Below are positions 21,240-32,215 of a DNA stretch of 64,000 nucleotides, piece by piece (position 1 is the stretch's first letter; each line of letters begins with the position of its first letter). The translations under genes were made by a program, and so were the position numbers. Origin of the DNA: Dromiciops gliroides (lineage: Eukaryota; Chordata; Mammalia; Microbiotheria; Microbiotheriidae); contig NC_057861.1 of the NCBI RefSeq assembly GCF_019393635.1, forward strand, positions 85,615,827-85,679,826. The letters are read 5' to 3'. The notes beneath the pieces were generated by a model that had not been told where the DNA came from, searched no databases, and saw nothing but the letters and a program-made list of their open reading frames with translations.

Positions 21240-21412
21240 AGTAAGAAAGGAAGCCGGCCATTTAGTGCAATCCTTTATTTATAGATGAGGAAACTGAGGC
21301 CCAGGGAGGTTGAATGACTTATAGTTACATAAGATAGTAAGGTTCAGTGATAGGACTTCTACCCAGGTTCTCCTAACTACTGAGCCAATGCTTTTTCCAC
21401 TGACCTTAAACT
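21240..21412 (-). mobile_element. MIR-like SINE
   Basis: TTTATAGATGAGGAAACTGAG then GCCCAGGGAGGTTGAATGAC and CCCAGGTTCTCCTAACTAC. A reversed MIR of the AGGCCCAGAGAGGTT type, also seen at 46,965, 48,307 and 49,740. Confidence 0.65.
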
Positions 21413-21429
21413 CCATTATATCGTAAACT

Positions 21430-21665
21430 AATTTGTTCAGCTCTATTCAATGGGTATCTACTTTCTTTCTAGTTTCTTACTGCTACAAAAAGTATTGCCA
21501 TAAATATTTTGTTATGTATGGAATCTTTCCCTCTGTCTGTGGCTGCTTTGGCTGTTCTTACCCAGTGGTGGTATCTTTTGAGTCAGTATTCAGTTTAACC
21601 ACTTTTCTTGCATAGTTCCAAATTGTTTTCCAGAACAATTGGACCACTTCACAATAGATCTTCTC
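21430..21665 (-). mobile_element. L1 ORF2 C-terminal fragment
   Basis: TTTCTTACTGCTACAAAAAG, then TGCCATAAATATTTTGTTAT and CAAATTGTTTTCCAGAACAA. This is the standard order of the L1 3' region in reverse, as at 55.4-55.6 kb. Confidence 0.7.
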
Positions 21666-21919
21666 ATAGTTCCTCTAGCTTTGATTATTTAGACTCTTTA
21701 AAACACAGTTCCCCATGCATGTATTAAGATCATACAAGAGTTATTGATAAATCCAGCCACAAAATTAACTCCATCAGGTGACCTTCTGATGATTAACATG
21801 GAGCGAGGTGTAAAACAAGGAGATTTATAATTGCCTGTGTAAGGTCTAAGTAGAATTCTCTATCCTGGAGATGTCTGCTGTATGCTCCTGTTGGATACAT
21901 GGTTGTATCCAAGCCCAGA

Positions 21920-22258
21920 ATTTAGGTCTTCTAAGTCTGATATTTGTTCTTTTATAACAAAGTTGCCTCTTGAATAAATGAAATAGTATCTTCCCTTATC
22001 TCAGAGCCTCTCCTTCAATTTATCTTGTATGAAGCTGCTGAAAAGAGGATTATTGGGGCAGCTAGATGTCGCAGTGGATAAAGCACAGGCCCTGGATTCA
22101 GGAGTACCTGAGTTCAAATCCGGCCTCAGACACTTAACACTTACTAGCTGTGTGACCCTGGGCAAGTCACTTAACCCCAATTGCCCCCCCCCCCAAAAAA
22201 ACACCAGAAAAGAGGATTATCTCTTAAATTCATTGCAGTGGCTAAGCTTACCACAGGG
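21920..22258 (+). repeat. Direct duplication, copy 2, split by a SINE
   Basis: ATTTAGGTCTTCTAAGTC, TTGAATAAATGAAATAGTAT and GAGGATTATCTC align in order with 20,690-20,836. The SINE at 22,053-22,204 is a later insertion. Copies differ at many positions, so the duplication is not recent. Confidence 0.7.
22053..22204 (+). mobile_element. Marsupial tRNA-derived SINE, full length
   Basis: GGGGCAGCTAGATGTCGCAG to AACCCCAATTGCC followed by a C-run and A-run. Target-site duplication GAAAAGAGGATTAT near 22,039 and 22,207. Confidence 0.9.
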
Positions 22259-22561
22259 TTTCCTTGGTAAGAACTATGATTACCCAAAAGGGAGCACCAT
22301 AAGAGTTCAATATAGGACAAACGAAATGGATGAAAAATGCTTATTCAGACTGACATACACATAGATAGTTCCCTGAGCTTGTGTATCAGTATTCTACAAA
22401 TGGATAATAAGTAGGACTCAAGTGAATAGGAGAAAGGCTGCATTACATATGAGAGACTGCACAGTACTTCAACAATAGCAAGCTTTTTTATGTTTCAAAG
22501 TTTTGTCTGTCTAACAGATATTCTCCTTGTGAAGCTCTCTTTGTCTTAGGACACCATACTT

Positions 22562-23640
22562 TAGTTAATACCTATTTCGTGTCAGGCCCTGTGCTTGGCA
22601 CTGAGGTTACATAAGAACACAAATAAAAAAGAAACAATCCCCATTCAAAGGGAGTTTATTCCTAATTGGAGAGATAACCTGCAAATAACTGCACAAACTA
22701 GATAAGATACAGAATGAATTGGAGATATTTAGCTGAGGGAAGGCACTCTAAGCTAAAAGAGAAGCTTGTAGGAAGTGAGATTGTAGGTAAGACTCAAAGG
22801 AAGCTAGGAAACTGAAGGGAGAGCCTTCCACTCACAGGGACAACAGTCAGTGAAGATGCACAGAATCCAGAAATTGAGTGTCTTCAAGATATTAGAAGAC
22901 TGGAAAGATAGAAAGGGATAGGTATGTGAAGGATTTTAAAAGCCAGAGGATTTTATACTTGAATTTGAAGGTAATAGGAGCCACTTGAATTTATTGAGTA
23001 GGGTTTTGACATGTGGCTTAGGAAGAACAGTTGAGTGGAGGATGAAGTGGAGTGGGGAAAGACATAAAGCAGGGAAAACCACCAGAAGGCTATTATGATA
23101 TAGGCTAGAAATGAGTTAATGAGGGTCTAAATCAGGGTAGTTTGACAAGATTCGGCAGCAGATTGGATATGGGGGGTGAGGAGTTGAGGACGATAGCAGG
23201 GTTTAGAGCCTGTGTGACTTGGAAGGATGGTGGTGCTCTTGACAGTAATGGGGAAGTTAGGATGAGGGGAGAGTTTGGAAGAAAAGATGAGTTCAATTTT
23301 TGTTATGCTGAGTTTAAGGATATATAGGAGACATCCAGTTCTAGGTATCCAGTAGCAGTTGGAAATGAAAGGCTGGAATGGTGCTTAGGAGAGATGTTAG
23401 GCTAGATCTGAGAATCATCAACATACAGATCACCATTGAATCTATGGAAACTGATGAGATCACCAAGTAAAATGGTATAGAGGGAGAAGAGGTCCTAGCA
23501 CAGAACCTGGGCAGAGGATGAGGGAAGGGGGGGACAGACACATTCTTAGGGACCGTGACCTAGATGAAGATCTAGCAAAGGAGACCAAGAAGGAGTGGTT
23601 AGATAAGTAGGAGAACAAGCAGGAAAGTAGTGTCACAAAA
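22562..23640 (-). mobile_element. L2 LINE 3' half, antisense
   Basis: Begins with a reversed 3' end (CAGGCCCTGTGCTTGGCACT), then AGGATTTTAAAAGCCAGAGG, GAGCCACTTGAATTTATTG, CATCAACATACAGATCACC and GAACCTGGGCAGAGGATGAG. The open frames on plus are antisense artefacts. Confidence 0.8.
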
Positions 23641-23659
23641 ATTTATCAAGGAGAAGAGG

Positions 23660-24130
23660 ATGACTATCAGTCTTAAGCTTTTATTAAGAGCCTGTGTTAA
23701 GCACTGGAGAAACAAAAGGAGGCAAAAAACAGTGCCTGCTCTCAAGGAGCTCACTAGTAGTGGTTGTGATTGACAGTGTCAGGCTGCAAGGGTCAAGAAG
23801 GAATGAAAACTGAGAAAAGGTCATTCAGTTTGACAATTAGAACTTTGATAACTTTAACAGAGAACAGTTTCAGGTGAATGATGAGGTCAGAAACCAAACT
23901 GCAGAGTGTTAAGACAGTGAGGAAAGGAAGTGGAGGCAGCCTTCTCAAGAAGTCTAGTTACACAACTCCATTTTTATTTAGATACAGGATAATAGCTGGT
24001 AGGGATGGACAGATCAAGTGAGGGTTCTTAGAGAATGGGTGAGATGGAGATGTTTTTGTAGGTAGTAAGGAAACAGCCAGTAAATAGATTGGTGACAGAG
24101 TAGAGATGATAGAAGCATGTATATTTTATC
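23660..24130 (-). mobile_element. Second L2 fragment, antisense
   Basis: A new reversed 3' end, GCCTGTGTTAAGCACTGG and GCCTGCTCTCAAGGAGCTC, starts within the preceding L2. Internal L2 text, such as TCAGGTGAATGATGAGGTCAG, then resumes. So one L2 end appears to sit inside another. Confidence 0.65.
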
Positions 24131-24134
24131 TTAG

Positions 24135-24500
24135 AGGCTATAGGAAGCCACTGGAGTTGAGTAAGGGAGTCACATGTTAAAGAAAATTACTTTGGCAGTG
24201 GTATATAGAATGAACTGGAATGGTAGATACTTGAAGCAGGAAGACAAATGAGGAAGCCTTTGAGAGATTTGGAAACCAGTTAGGAGACCTTTAAAATAAT
24301 CTAGGTGAGAAATGATGAGGGCTTGAACCAAGGTGGTAGCTTTGTGAGTGAAAAGGAGATGGATGCAAGAGATACTGTGAAGGTAGAAAGCAGGCAAGAT
24401 TTAGACAGCTGATTGGATATGTGAGGTGAGAGAGAATGAGGAATCTGGGATTCATGAATTTGAGACCCTGGAAGTTTGGTGCTATTACCTTTGGCATCTA
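24135..24500 (-). mobile_element. L2 internal fragment, antisense
   Basis: GGAAGCCACTGGAGTTGAGT, AATCTAGGTGAGAAATGATG and GCTGATTGGATATGTGAGG are L2 landmarks in reverse. Confidence 0.7.
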
Positions 24501-24519
24501 AAGATTCAAATAGGCTAGA

Positions 24520-24695
24520 ACAAAGCTTCTTAAACTGTGTGAGTAACTGAATGTGGGGGTCAAAAAAAATTGACAACAGTAAAAGGTTATGTATACCTAT
24601 TTTATATATGTTTGTTTATTCCTGGGGTCATGTAAAATTTCTCATGGGAAAAGGGTTTGTGAGTGGAAAAAGTTTAAGAAGCTCTGGGCTAGAAC
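24520..24695. mobile_element. hAT-like DNA transposon remnant
   Basis: AAGCTTCTTAAACTGTGTG at the left and AAAAGTTTAAGAAGCTCTG at the right form approximate terminal inverted repeats around a GGGTCA...GGGGTCATG interior. The pattern is typical of MER/hAT MITEs. Confidence 0.6.
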
Positions 24696-24699
24696 ATAT

Positions 24700-26035
24700 T
24701 TGCAATGATGCAAGAAGAAATGATCACCATTGAAGTAAATTGTAAATTGTAGAATAAAATGTTTGGTATAGGTGTATGGGATTTAAAAAAATCATTCTCT
24801 GGCTAATTATGCAGTGATAAATAGTAGGTATGTCCCTAAATTTTTCCCTACTTCCTGCTTGTTGGCTATTTCAGTAGAAAAAGCATTTAAAAGTCCTGCC
24901 GGTGCCCACCTCACTTTTGTTGCTCATGAGTAACTCTTAGTATATGAAAAGGAAAAGTATCTTGTAAGTACTAGTTTTAGTTTAAAAAAAAAGGAAGACG
25001 TTAAGACTTGAAAAAAAGGGTGTTTTCATTTTGTTTTGGTTTTGTTTTTGTGTTGAATGTGCTTTCTCTCTAACTTATTAGGAGGATAGGGGAAAAGGGT
25101 TAGTAAAATAATTAGCAAAATATCATTTTTTCCTTTTTTTTTCTGTTTAGTTTTATAAGCTGGTTCTTCCCTTTCCTTTTCCTCCCGTTTCCTTAAGCCA
25201 GGTGTTACACCTCTGGTTTAAAGAGTTCACTTAGAATGGACTCACCTTATCTGCAGAATGAAGTTGATTTCTCCCTGTAGCTGCTTCTGGTAGCATAAGA
25301 AGAGAATGTTTGGTAAGTCCCAAGTGCCTGCCTCTGCTTGGACTGTGCTTTGCCTATGTGGATAATTCCATGCTTCACAACTTTTTGGAGTTAGTATTGC
25401 CAGCTGCAGTAACTCAAACTCATAAAAAGGCACCAAACATTGATAATTCTCTAACTTGGTAGTGTAACTCTGGTTGGATAAATCTCTGCCCCAGCAAACA
25501 TTTTGCATCCAGATATACCCCTGCTGCCCCAGGCGTTCTCCTTTTCATTCTCTTCTGATTTTGAAATTCACCTTGACTCTAGACTTTCCCAGAATTTTTC
25601 AGACTTTTTAAGATTGTAGACCTCTTATGTTTTCCATGACTTAAAATCCCCATATATCTGCTCTAATGTTTTGGTGGATAAAGCTTTCAGATAATGAATC
25701 AGGCACAAATTAAATGACCATTATGGTGATGTTTTTCTTCAAAGAATATTTGTTCTTTCTGTAACCCTGGGGTTCTGTAGAACACAAATTGAAAATTGCA
25801 GACCTCTTCTATTTCCCTGCCTCCTCGTATAAACTAGCCTGGATTGTAGACTAATTATACCTTGTTTAGACCTGAACCTGAGTAAGAACTGGGAATTCTT
25901 CCATCAATATGGAACTATACCAGCTTTGTGTTTGAATAGTTTTAGAGGTTTTCTTGGGGTCACTGAGAGAAATGACTTGCCCATAGTCTTACAGCCTGTG
26001 TGTGTCAGAATAGTTCTATTATTGTTGTTAATTTT
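24700..26035. other. Unclassified single-copy DNA
   Basis: About 1.3 kb with no confident repeat. The minus-strand frame at 25,242-25,508 (88 codons) has no recognisable motif and no convincing splice context. Confidence 0.35.
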
Positions 26036-26039
26036 AATT

Positions 26040-26465
26040 TTAAAATTTTTTGGTTTTTTATTGGTGCCTTTTGTTTTTACATCACATTTATTTCTGAATA
26101 GCCTTCCTCTTGTTTAATCATTACAGTTGTGTCCAACTCTTTGTGACCCCATTTGGGGTTTTCTTGGCAAAGATACTGGAGTAGTTTTGCCATTTTCTTC
26201 TCCAGCTCATTTTATATATGGGGAAACCTAGGCAAACAAGGTTAAATGACTTGCCCAGGGTCACATAGCTAGTAAGTGTCTGAGATCAGATTTGAACTCA
26301 GATCTTCTTGACAGGCCTGGTGCTCTATCTACTATGCCACCTAGCTGCCTTCCCTTCCCCAGAACCATTTTAACAAAGAATAAAAAAGAAAGAGAATAAA
26401 ACCCATGTATGTAGCAAAGCTAACCAATAATTCTACTTGATCTGGAAGTACAGTATATAAAATAT
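26040..26465 (-). mobile_element. L1 3' UTR fragment, interrupted by a SINE
   Basis: TATTGGTGCCTTTTGTTTTT before the SINE and AAACCCATGTATGTAGCAAAG after it fit one reversed L1 3' UTR. Confidence 0.55.
26108..26352 (-). mobile_element. CORE-SINE with full RTE-like tail
   Basis: Starts with the tail in reverse: CAGTTGTGTCCAACTCTTTG, TTTGGGGTTTTCTTGGCAAAG. The CORE GGTTAAATGACTTGCCCAGG and head GCCACCTAGCTGCC follow. The tail closely resembles RTE/BovB 3' ends, which would explain mobilisation by RTE rather than L1. Confidence 0.8.
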
Positions 26466-26529
26466 TCTCTGTGTGTTTCTTAGCATTTTAAATGACAAGA
26501 GGGAGATGCATTTTCTCAGCTCTTTTCTG

Positions 26530-27255
26530 AGGTCAAGTGTGGTCATAATTACAGTTTCCTACAAATACTGATGATTTTTGTGGGTTTATTTTGTATCCTG
26601 CTACTTTATTGAAGCTAATAGTTATCTCAGTTTCTTTGCTGCTTCCTTGACGTTTTCTAAGTAAATTACCATGTCATCTGTACATAAAGATAATTTTGTC
26701 TCCTTTCTTTTGTGGTATTTATGCCTTTTCTTGTCTTATTGCTATCTCCAATATTTTTAGACCTGTCAAATAGTAGCGAGGAACTGGGTATATTTTTGCT
26801 TTATTAGTGTTTTTAGTGGGAATTCTTCTCTTGTTTTCTTGTTGCGAATAATACTAGCTTTTGGTTTTAGATAGATACTTTTTAATCATACTAAGAATAG
26901 CCCTTTTTGCTTATGATTTTTAGAGTTTTTAGCATAAGTGAATAATTTGTCAAACAATTTTTCTTTTATATTGATAATATAATGTGTTTTTAAATTTTTA
27001 ATATGATAATTGCAATAATTGTTTTCCTAATGTTTGTATTTATATAAATGTAAGTTGGCAAATAATTTTTTGATATATTCCTATAGTCTTTTTTTCTTGG
27101 ATTAAAAAAATTTTTTTTTTGCATTGGTAGTCATTAGTATTATATTGTTCTATAATTCTCTTTTTTTGCTTTATCTTTCCCTGGTTTAGGTATTAGGGCT
27201 CTTATTTGTCTCATAAAAGGAGTTTTGGTTATTCTCAGTTATTTAGAATGTGGTT
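26530..27255 (-). mobile_element. L1 ORF2 reverse-transcriptase fragment
   Basis: On minus, 26,670-26,684 encodes CTDDM, equivalent to the F/YADDM catalytic motif of L1 reverse transcriptase, with LSL before it and VIYLE after. The frame breaks repeatedly elsewhere. A SINE follows directly at the 27,255 end. Confidence 0.75.
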
Positions 27256-27412
27256 GTTTTTTTGTTTTTTTTTTTGGTGAGGCAATTGGGGTTAAGTGAC
27301 TTGCCCAGGGTCACACAGCTAGTAAGTGTCAAGTGTCTGAGGCCAGATTTGAACTCAGGTACTCCTGACTCCAGGGCTGGTGCTCTATCCACTGAACTAC
27401 CTAGCTGCCCTT
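27256..27412 (-). mobile_element. Marsupial tRNA-derived SINE, full length
   Basis: Poly-T, GGTGAGGCAATTGGGGTTAAG, head CTACCTAGCTGCCC. TTAGAATG repeats on both sides. Confidence 0.9.
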
Positions 27413-27562
27413 AGAATGGTTTTCGAAGCTTAGGTTTTAATTACTCTTTGAACTTTGAAAAAAAATGCCAAACAGCCACTAAGATTTTAATTTTTTGGTT
27501 ACAGTATTTTTAAAGAATTAGAGAAAGTAATTGTCCAGACTCATTGATTAACAAAATTAAAT

Positions 27563-27712
27563 TAATGCTAATAGCAGTATTTAAACAGTGTCCTAAGGTT
27601 TGCAAAACACTTTACAAATATCTTATTTGACCCTACCACCCTTGGAGGTAGGTGCTACCTCCATTTTACAGATGGAGAAACAGGTTAAAAGAAAGGCTAA
27701 GTGACTTAAAGT
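27563..27712 (-). mobile_element. MIR fragment
   Basis: GGTTTGCAAAACACTTTACA, then CATTTTACAGATGGAGAAAC and CTAAGTGACTT. Confidence 0.7.
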
Positions 27713-27844
27713 GTCACTGCTCTCATTATGCTTTGAATGTATAAATATAGAAGATAGTCATTTTCTGTTATATAAAACCCTTCATCTGTTTGGCAGTGAT
27801 TAATTAATCAACTCTTAGACTTCTTGCGATAGGCTAAATTAATA

Positions 27845-27960
27845 GGTCCTTTGGAGACATAATGAATTTAGGGCTGAACTTGGAGTCAGGAAAACCTTTG
27901 TTCAAATCCTACCTTTTACACTTAATAACTGGGTAACGTGAACAAGCCAATGATATTATA
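27845..27960 (+). mobile_element. MIR-type SINE 5' fragment
   Basis: GAACTTGGAGTCAGGAAAACC then TTGTTCAAATCCTACCTTTT; only the head and CORE remain. Confidence 0.55.
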
Positions 27961-28029
27961 GTTACTCAGAATAAATTAACATATTTTGATAACAGGTATT
28001 AATTTTTAAAGTATTTTCAACATTTAATG

Positions 28030-28880
28030 ACTTTTAGAATTATAGAATAACTTCATACTCATCGATTGGCAAAGACCATAAAAAGGGAAAATGGCAATTG
28101 TGGTAGGGTTTGTGGGAAAATAGGCACACCCATGCAACTGTTAGTGGAGTTCTGAATTAGTCCAGCCATTCTAGAAAGCAGTTTGACTAAACTCTACATA
28201 CCCCCTAACCCAGTGATGCTACTCCTAGGCCTATACCCCAAAGAGACAAAGGATGAGAAAAAACCCAACAGTATGTACAAAAAAGGTTTCTAGCAGCTCT
28301 ATTTGTAGCAGCAAAGAGCTAGAAACTAAGGAGCTGTCTGTCTTTTGGGGAATGGTTGAAAAATTGTGGTATAACAATGTAATGGAATATTATTGCTAGG
28401 TAAGAAATGATGAAATAGACAGTTTCAGAGAAACCTGGGAAGACCTGAGTGAAGTGATTAGAACCTGAGAACAATTTTATATAATGATAATTACGTTTTT
28501 TTGGGGGGAAAACCAACTTTGAAAGATTAAATAACTGTTTAGTAACCAGTTATAATTCCAAATGACTGATGATGAACCATGTTACCCACCTCTTGACGGA
28601 TAAGTGATGGGCTCCACATGCAAAATAAGCTATACACTCACATGTATACATATATACATATTCAGACACAGCCAGCATAAGAGTTTGTTTTGCTTGACTA
28701 TGCATATGTTACAAGACTTTTTTTTTCTTATGGAAAAGAGAAGGTGGTTGAGGGGATAGAGACAGGGTAGTTTCCCACTTTCCCCTAAAGGAAGAGAAAT
28801 ATTTTATCAAAGCATCATTTTTTAAAAATGCATAGAAGAAAACAGAAGGAATGAACCCGACAGCTTTGAAAGAAACTGTT
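28030..28880 (+). mobile_element. L1 ORF2 C-terminus and 3' UTR
   Basis: The order is AAAGGGAAAATGGCAATTG, CAGCCATTCTAGAAAGCAG, GCCTATACCCCAAAGAGAC, TTGTAGCAGCAAAGAGC and TGGAATATTATTG. This is the L1 C-terminal coding end. A 3' UTR follows with CTGATGATGAACCATGTTAC and TGCTTGACTATGCATATG. Frames are broken by many changes. Confidence 0.8.
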
Positions 28881-29229
28881 TGAAATTATATACTTAAAAA
28901 GAAAAGCATACTTTACATAAGAGTTCTGCAGTTTCTTGTACCATCTTTTTCTCTTCTATCATATTAAAATTCTGCTTTTATTTGATGTTTATTAAGTTCA
29001 GAATTAAAAAAATAACATAGACTCACAGTGTAATAGAAAGAATACTACATTGTGCTTTGCCCCCTATTTGGGCACTGCTCCTGATGAATATTAGTTCCTT
29101 ATCTCTAAAACTTGACTGGATGATTGCCCTAAAATTATGAATCACAGAATTGGACAATATATTCTAAAAGGTATGGAATAATATTCTCTGATCTGCTACA
29201 TTTCTTTGAGAGGGAATCATAGGACCTTA

Positions 29230-29395
29230 TTATTCTGACTCACTTAGTATCTGTGTGACCTTAGACAAGTAACTTAAGTTCTTTGATCTTTACTTTTCTC
29301 ATCTTTAAAATGGGAGGGTTGTACCAAATTGACCTGTAAGGTCCCTGTCAACTTTGGATCTAGCTAGGATCCTATGAGCTATGAATGAAACCTTC
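29230..29395 (+). mobile_element. MIR 3' half
   Basis: TATCTGTGTGACCTTAGAC, TCTCATCTTTAAAATGGGAG, GTAAGGTCCCTGTCAACTTTG and GATCCTATGA. The tail is the kind from which the 5.3-6.4 kb array could have arisen. Confidence 0.65.
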
Positions 29396-29614
29396 AAGTT
29401 TCTATATCAAAGCCTTAAAAAAACCCACTGTTACACAATTTGGATAGAGTCTGGCTTAAAGGATAGGAATAATTTGGTACTTAACTAGAGAGAAAAAAAG
29501 TTGTGTGGTGGGAGATTAGTATCAGTCTGATTTTATTCGGAATAAATGATCTGAGAATTAGATTGCACATTGACATTTCTAAGTTTATATATGGAAGGAA
29601 ACAAGGAAGAAAGA

Positions 29615-29880
29615 AAGAAACAAGCATTTTCTAAAGCCCTTAGTCTGTGCCAGACACTGCGCTAAGTGCTGTACAAACATCTCATTTGATCCTCCCAACA
29701 ATCCTGGGAGACAGGTGCTATTATTATCCCTATTTTGCAATTGAGGGAACTGAGGCAGACAGGGTAAGTGACTTGCTCAGGGACACAAAAAGCTAGTAAG
29801 TGTGTATGGACATATTTGAATTTAGGTCTTTCTGACTCTAGGCCTGCTTCTCTCTTTCCACTGCTCTACTTAGATAACTC
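29615..29880 (-). mobile_element. MIR/THER1-type SINE
   Basis: GTGCCAGACACTGCGCTAAG, CTCATTTGATCCTCCCAACA, ATTGAGGGAACTGAGGCAG and GTAAGTGACTTGCTCAGGG, ending in a diverged head. Confidence 0.75.
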
Positions 29881-29955
29881 TAGGCTAATGTTATTACGTT
29901 CTCTTGATTATTAAAGCTCAAGTTGACTGGGATAAATTGGAAAAAAAAAAGAAGG

Positions 29956-29990
29956 AAGGTGGGTGGGTGGGTGGGTAGGTAGGTATTTAG
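29956..29990. repeat. GGTG/GGTA microsatellite
   Basis: GGTGGGTGGGTGGGTGGGTA followed by GGTAGGTA. Confidence 0.8.
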
Positions 29991-30054
29991 GTGTGACAAG
30001 TTATGTGACCAAACAGAACAGCATAAATTTTCTTGATAAGACTTTTTAGGTAAA

Positions 30055-30640
30055 GTATTAAAGCAACTTCGCTGTAGTGGGTAGAAAGCAGGACTCTCAA
30101 TCATGAAGACTTTGTTCAAGTCCCATCTCTGATACATATTGGCATCCTAGGGAAGTAATTTAACTTTTTAAATGTATTCTAGGTAATTTACATATTAATT
30201 TGCAGTGGTCGAGCCTGCCACTCTCCCTAACCCTTTGCCTATGCAAATAAAATCACAGATTCTGTCCTAGAAAAGTTGATGCACTAGAGAAAAAGTGTTT
30301 AAATGTAATGGTCATAGGATCTCTCTTAAACATTTCCATGCATATGTTACTCTACTGTGCTATTGTATTAACTCAGATTTACATGTCACTTTGAGATTCA
30401 GAAAGCCCATTGTTCACAACAGCCCTATGAGGGAAGTAGAATACCTGGAAGAACCAAGCAAATTTTTGTACCCAGACCTTCTAATGTTAAGCTTATTGTA
30501 CAGTTCAGAAACTGAGGCTTTAATAGATTTAATAGATCCTGAGGGACAGGTATCTAGTATGTGTTAGAACCAGGATTCAGACTCAGGCTTTCTGATGCCA
30601 TGATTCTTTTTTCTACTATACAACATAAGATTCTCCAAAA
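30055..30640. mobile_element. Two degraded MIR-like fragments
   Basis: A plus-strand head near 30,065-30,170 (TTTGTTCAAGTCCCATCTC). A very diverged minus-strand copy near 30,370-30,610 (ACAACAGCCCTATGAGGGAAG). Boundaries are approximate. Confidence 0.4.
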
Positions 30641-30799
30641 GGTAGAGGAGATAACAAGGTTCTACTCTAGATCTTCTTCTGCTTTTAATAGGCAATATTT
30701 GTATGACTTCTCATACCAGGTACCTTTCAGACTGAATTACTGTTGTCTTTATGACTTGTTAACTTTTCCCTCTGTGCATAGACAAAAGGTGTCTTTGAA

Positions 30800-31318
30800 G
30801 ACTGTCTTTCTTCATTGTCACCTCTTCTCAAAAAACAATTTTGTACGGAAAATTTAACACATTCTACACAATGTCTTCATTTTGCTGTCATCAATTTGCA
30901 CAAACTCTTTGTAGTTTACCTGACCATTGCCATTAATATCTGCTTCCCTGATCATTTCATCAACCTTTTCATCTGTTAACTTCTCTCCAAGGTCTGTCAT
31001 CAAACGACGAATTTCTGCTGTGCTTATATAACCATTGGCATCCTTGTCAAACACATGAAATGCTTCTCCAATTTCATCTTCACTGTCTTTAATTTTTCTA
31101 GCCATCATAGTAAGAAATTCTGGAAAATCAATTGTGCCATTAACCATCAACATCTCCTTCTTTAATCATATCCTGTACTTCAGCTTTTGTGGGGTTCTGC
31201 CCAAGTGACCGCATTACAGTTCCCAATTCCTTTGTTATAGTACCATCTCTATCCTTGTCAAATGGTGAAAATGTTTCTTTGAGTTTTAAATCAGTTTTGT
31301 TTTCTGTTGATCAGCCAT
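30800..31318 (-). pseudogene. CALM2 (pseudogene): Processed calmodulin pseudogene (CALM2-derived)
   Basis: The calmodulin start maps to 31,316-31,318 (MADQ) and its original stop to 30,877-30,879; sequence below that matches CALM2 3' UTR by memory (CAGAATGTGTTAAATTT-like text). There is no intron, so it is a retrocopy. The 442-bp coding span is 8 short of the expected 450. The N-terminal lobe is destroyed by frameshifts and an early TAA (31,286-31,288, codon 11). The C-terminal two-thirds stays open from 31,153 down. It reads [16 protein letters not shown], a third EF-hand loop [12 protein letters not shown] and a fourth loop [13 protein letters not shown] one-base insertion in the final EFVQ region shifts the last residues into 3' UTR. 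Not expected to make functional calmodulin. Confidence 0.95.
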
Positions 31319-31421
31319 GTTGTTAGCATTACTAGTACCTAAGTACCTATCAGACAACTTCCATGCCTAGTGGTTGGACTTGGACTCACTTAGGACTTTT
31401 AATTTGTTCTTTTTTCTAGTT

Positions 31422-31470
31422 GGTGTGTGTGTGTATGTGTGTATGTGTGTATGTGTGTGTTTGTGTTTAG
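31422..31470. repeat. TG microsatellite, interrupted
   Basis: TGTGTGTGTGTATGTGTG repeated with TA interruptions. Confidence 0.85.
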
Positions 31471-31479
31471 CAGCATGCC

Positions 31480-32215
31480 CAATTCATTCTTCTGCTCTTT
31501 CTCTATTTTATTGGTGTAAGTGTTTATATGTATACATTTTCCCCTTAGTACTGCTTTGGCTGCATCCCATAAATTTTTGTGTTTTATTGTTGTTATTCTC
31601 TTTAATGAAATTATTTCTGTTATTTCTTCTTTGACCCATTCATTCTTTAGGATTTGATTATTTAGTTTCCAATTAATATTTAATCTGTCATTCCATGGCC
31701 CTTCATTGAATGTAATTTATTGCATTGTGATCTGAAAAGGATGCATTTAATATTCTGCTCTTCTGCATTTTGTCATGAGGTTTTTGCGCCCTTATATGGT
31801 CACTTTTTGTGTAGGTACTATGTACTGCCAAGAAAATGGTATATTCCTTTCTGTTTCCATTTAGTTTTCTCCAGAGGTCTATTATATCTAACTTTTCTAA
31901 AATTGATTCATCTCCTTCTTTCTTATTTTAGATTTATTGAGTTGTGAGAAGGGAAAGTTGAAGTCCCTCACTAGTATGGTTTTACTGTCTATTTTCTCCT
32001 AAAACTCATTTAACTTTTCCTTTAAGAATTTGGAAGCTGTACCATTTGGTGTATATATGTTTGGTGTTGATATTACTTCATTGTCTATGATACCTTTTAG
32101 CAAAATGTTGTTTCCTTTCTTATCTCTTACATAGAAGTCAAAGAAAATGCTGATTGAAAGAAGTTCATTGGATTTAGTCATTAGGAGTTAATATTCATCT
32201 TCAAAAGTATTTCTT
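31480..32215 (-). mobile_element. L1 ORF2 endonuclease-domain fragment
   Basis: The minus-strand frame 31,999-32,181 contains STPNIYTPNGT. This corresponds to the conserved NIYAPN block of the L1 apurinic endonuclease domain, preceded by an RDKKGNNILLKG stretch. The sequence from 31,490 to 31,950 continues the same L1 in broken frames. No catalytic competence is expected. Confidence 0.75.

Noticed and set aside
26108-27412. SINE B-box-like motifs (GTTCAAATCC) as tRNA genes
   Set aside because: They lie in SINEs with SINE CORE and tail sequence; no full tRNA cloverleaf with CCA-end acceptor pairing is seen.
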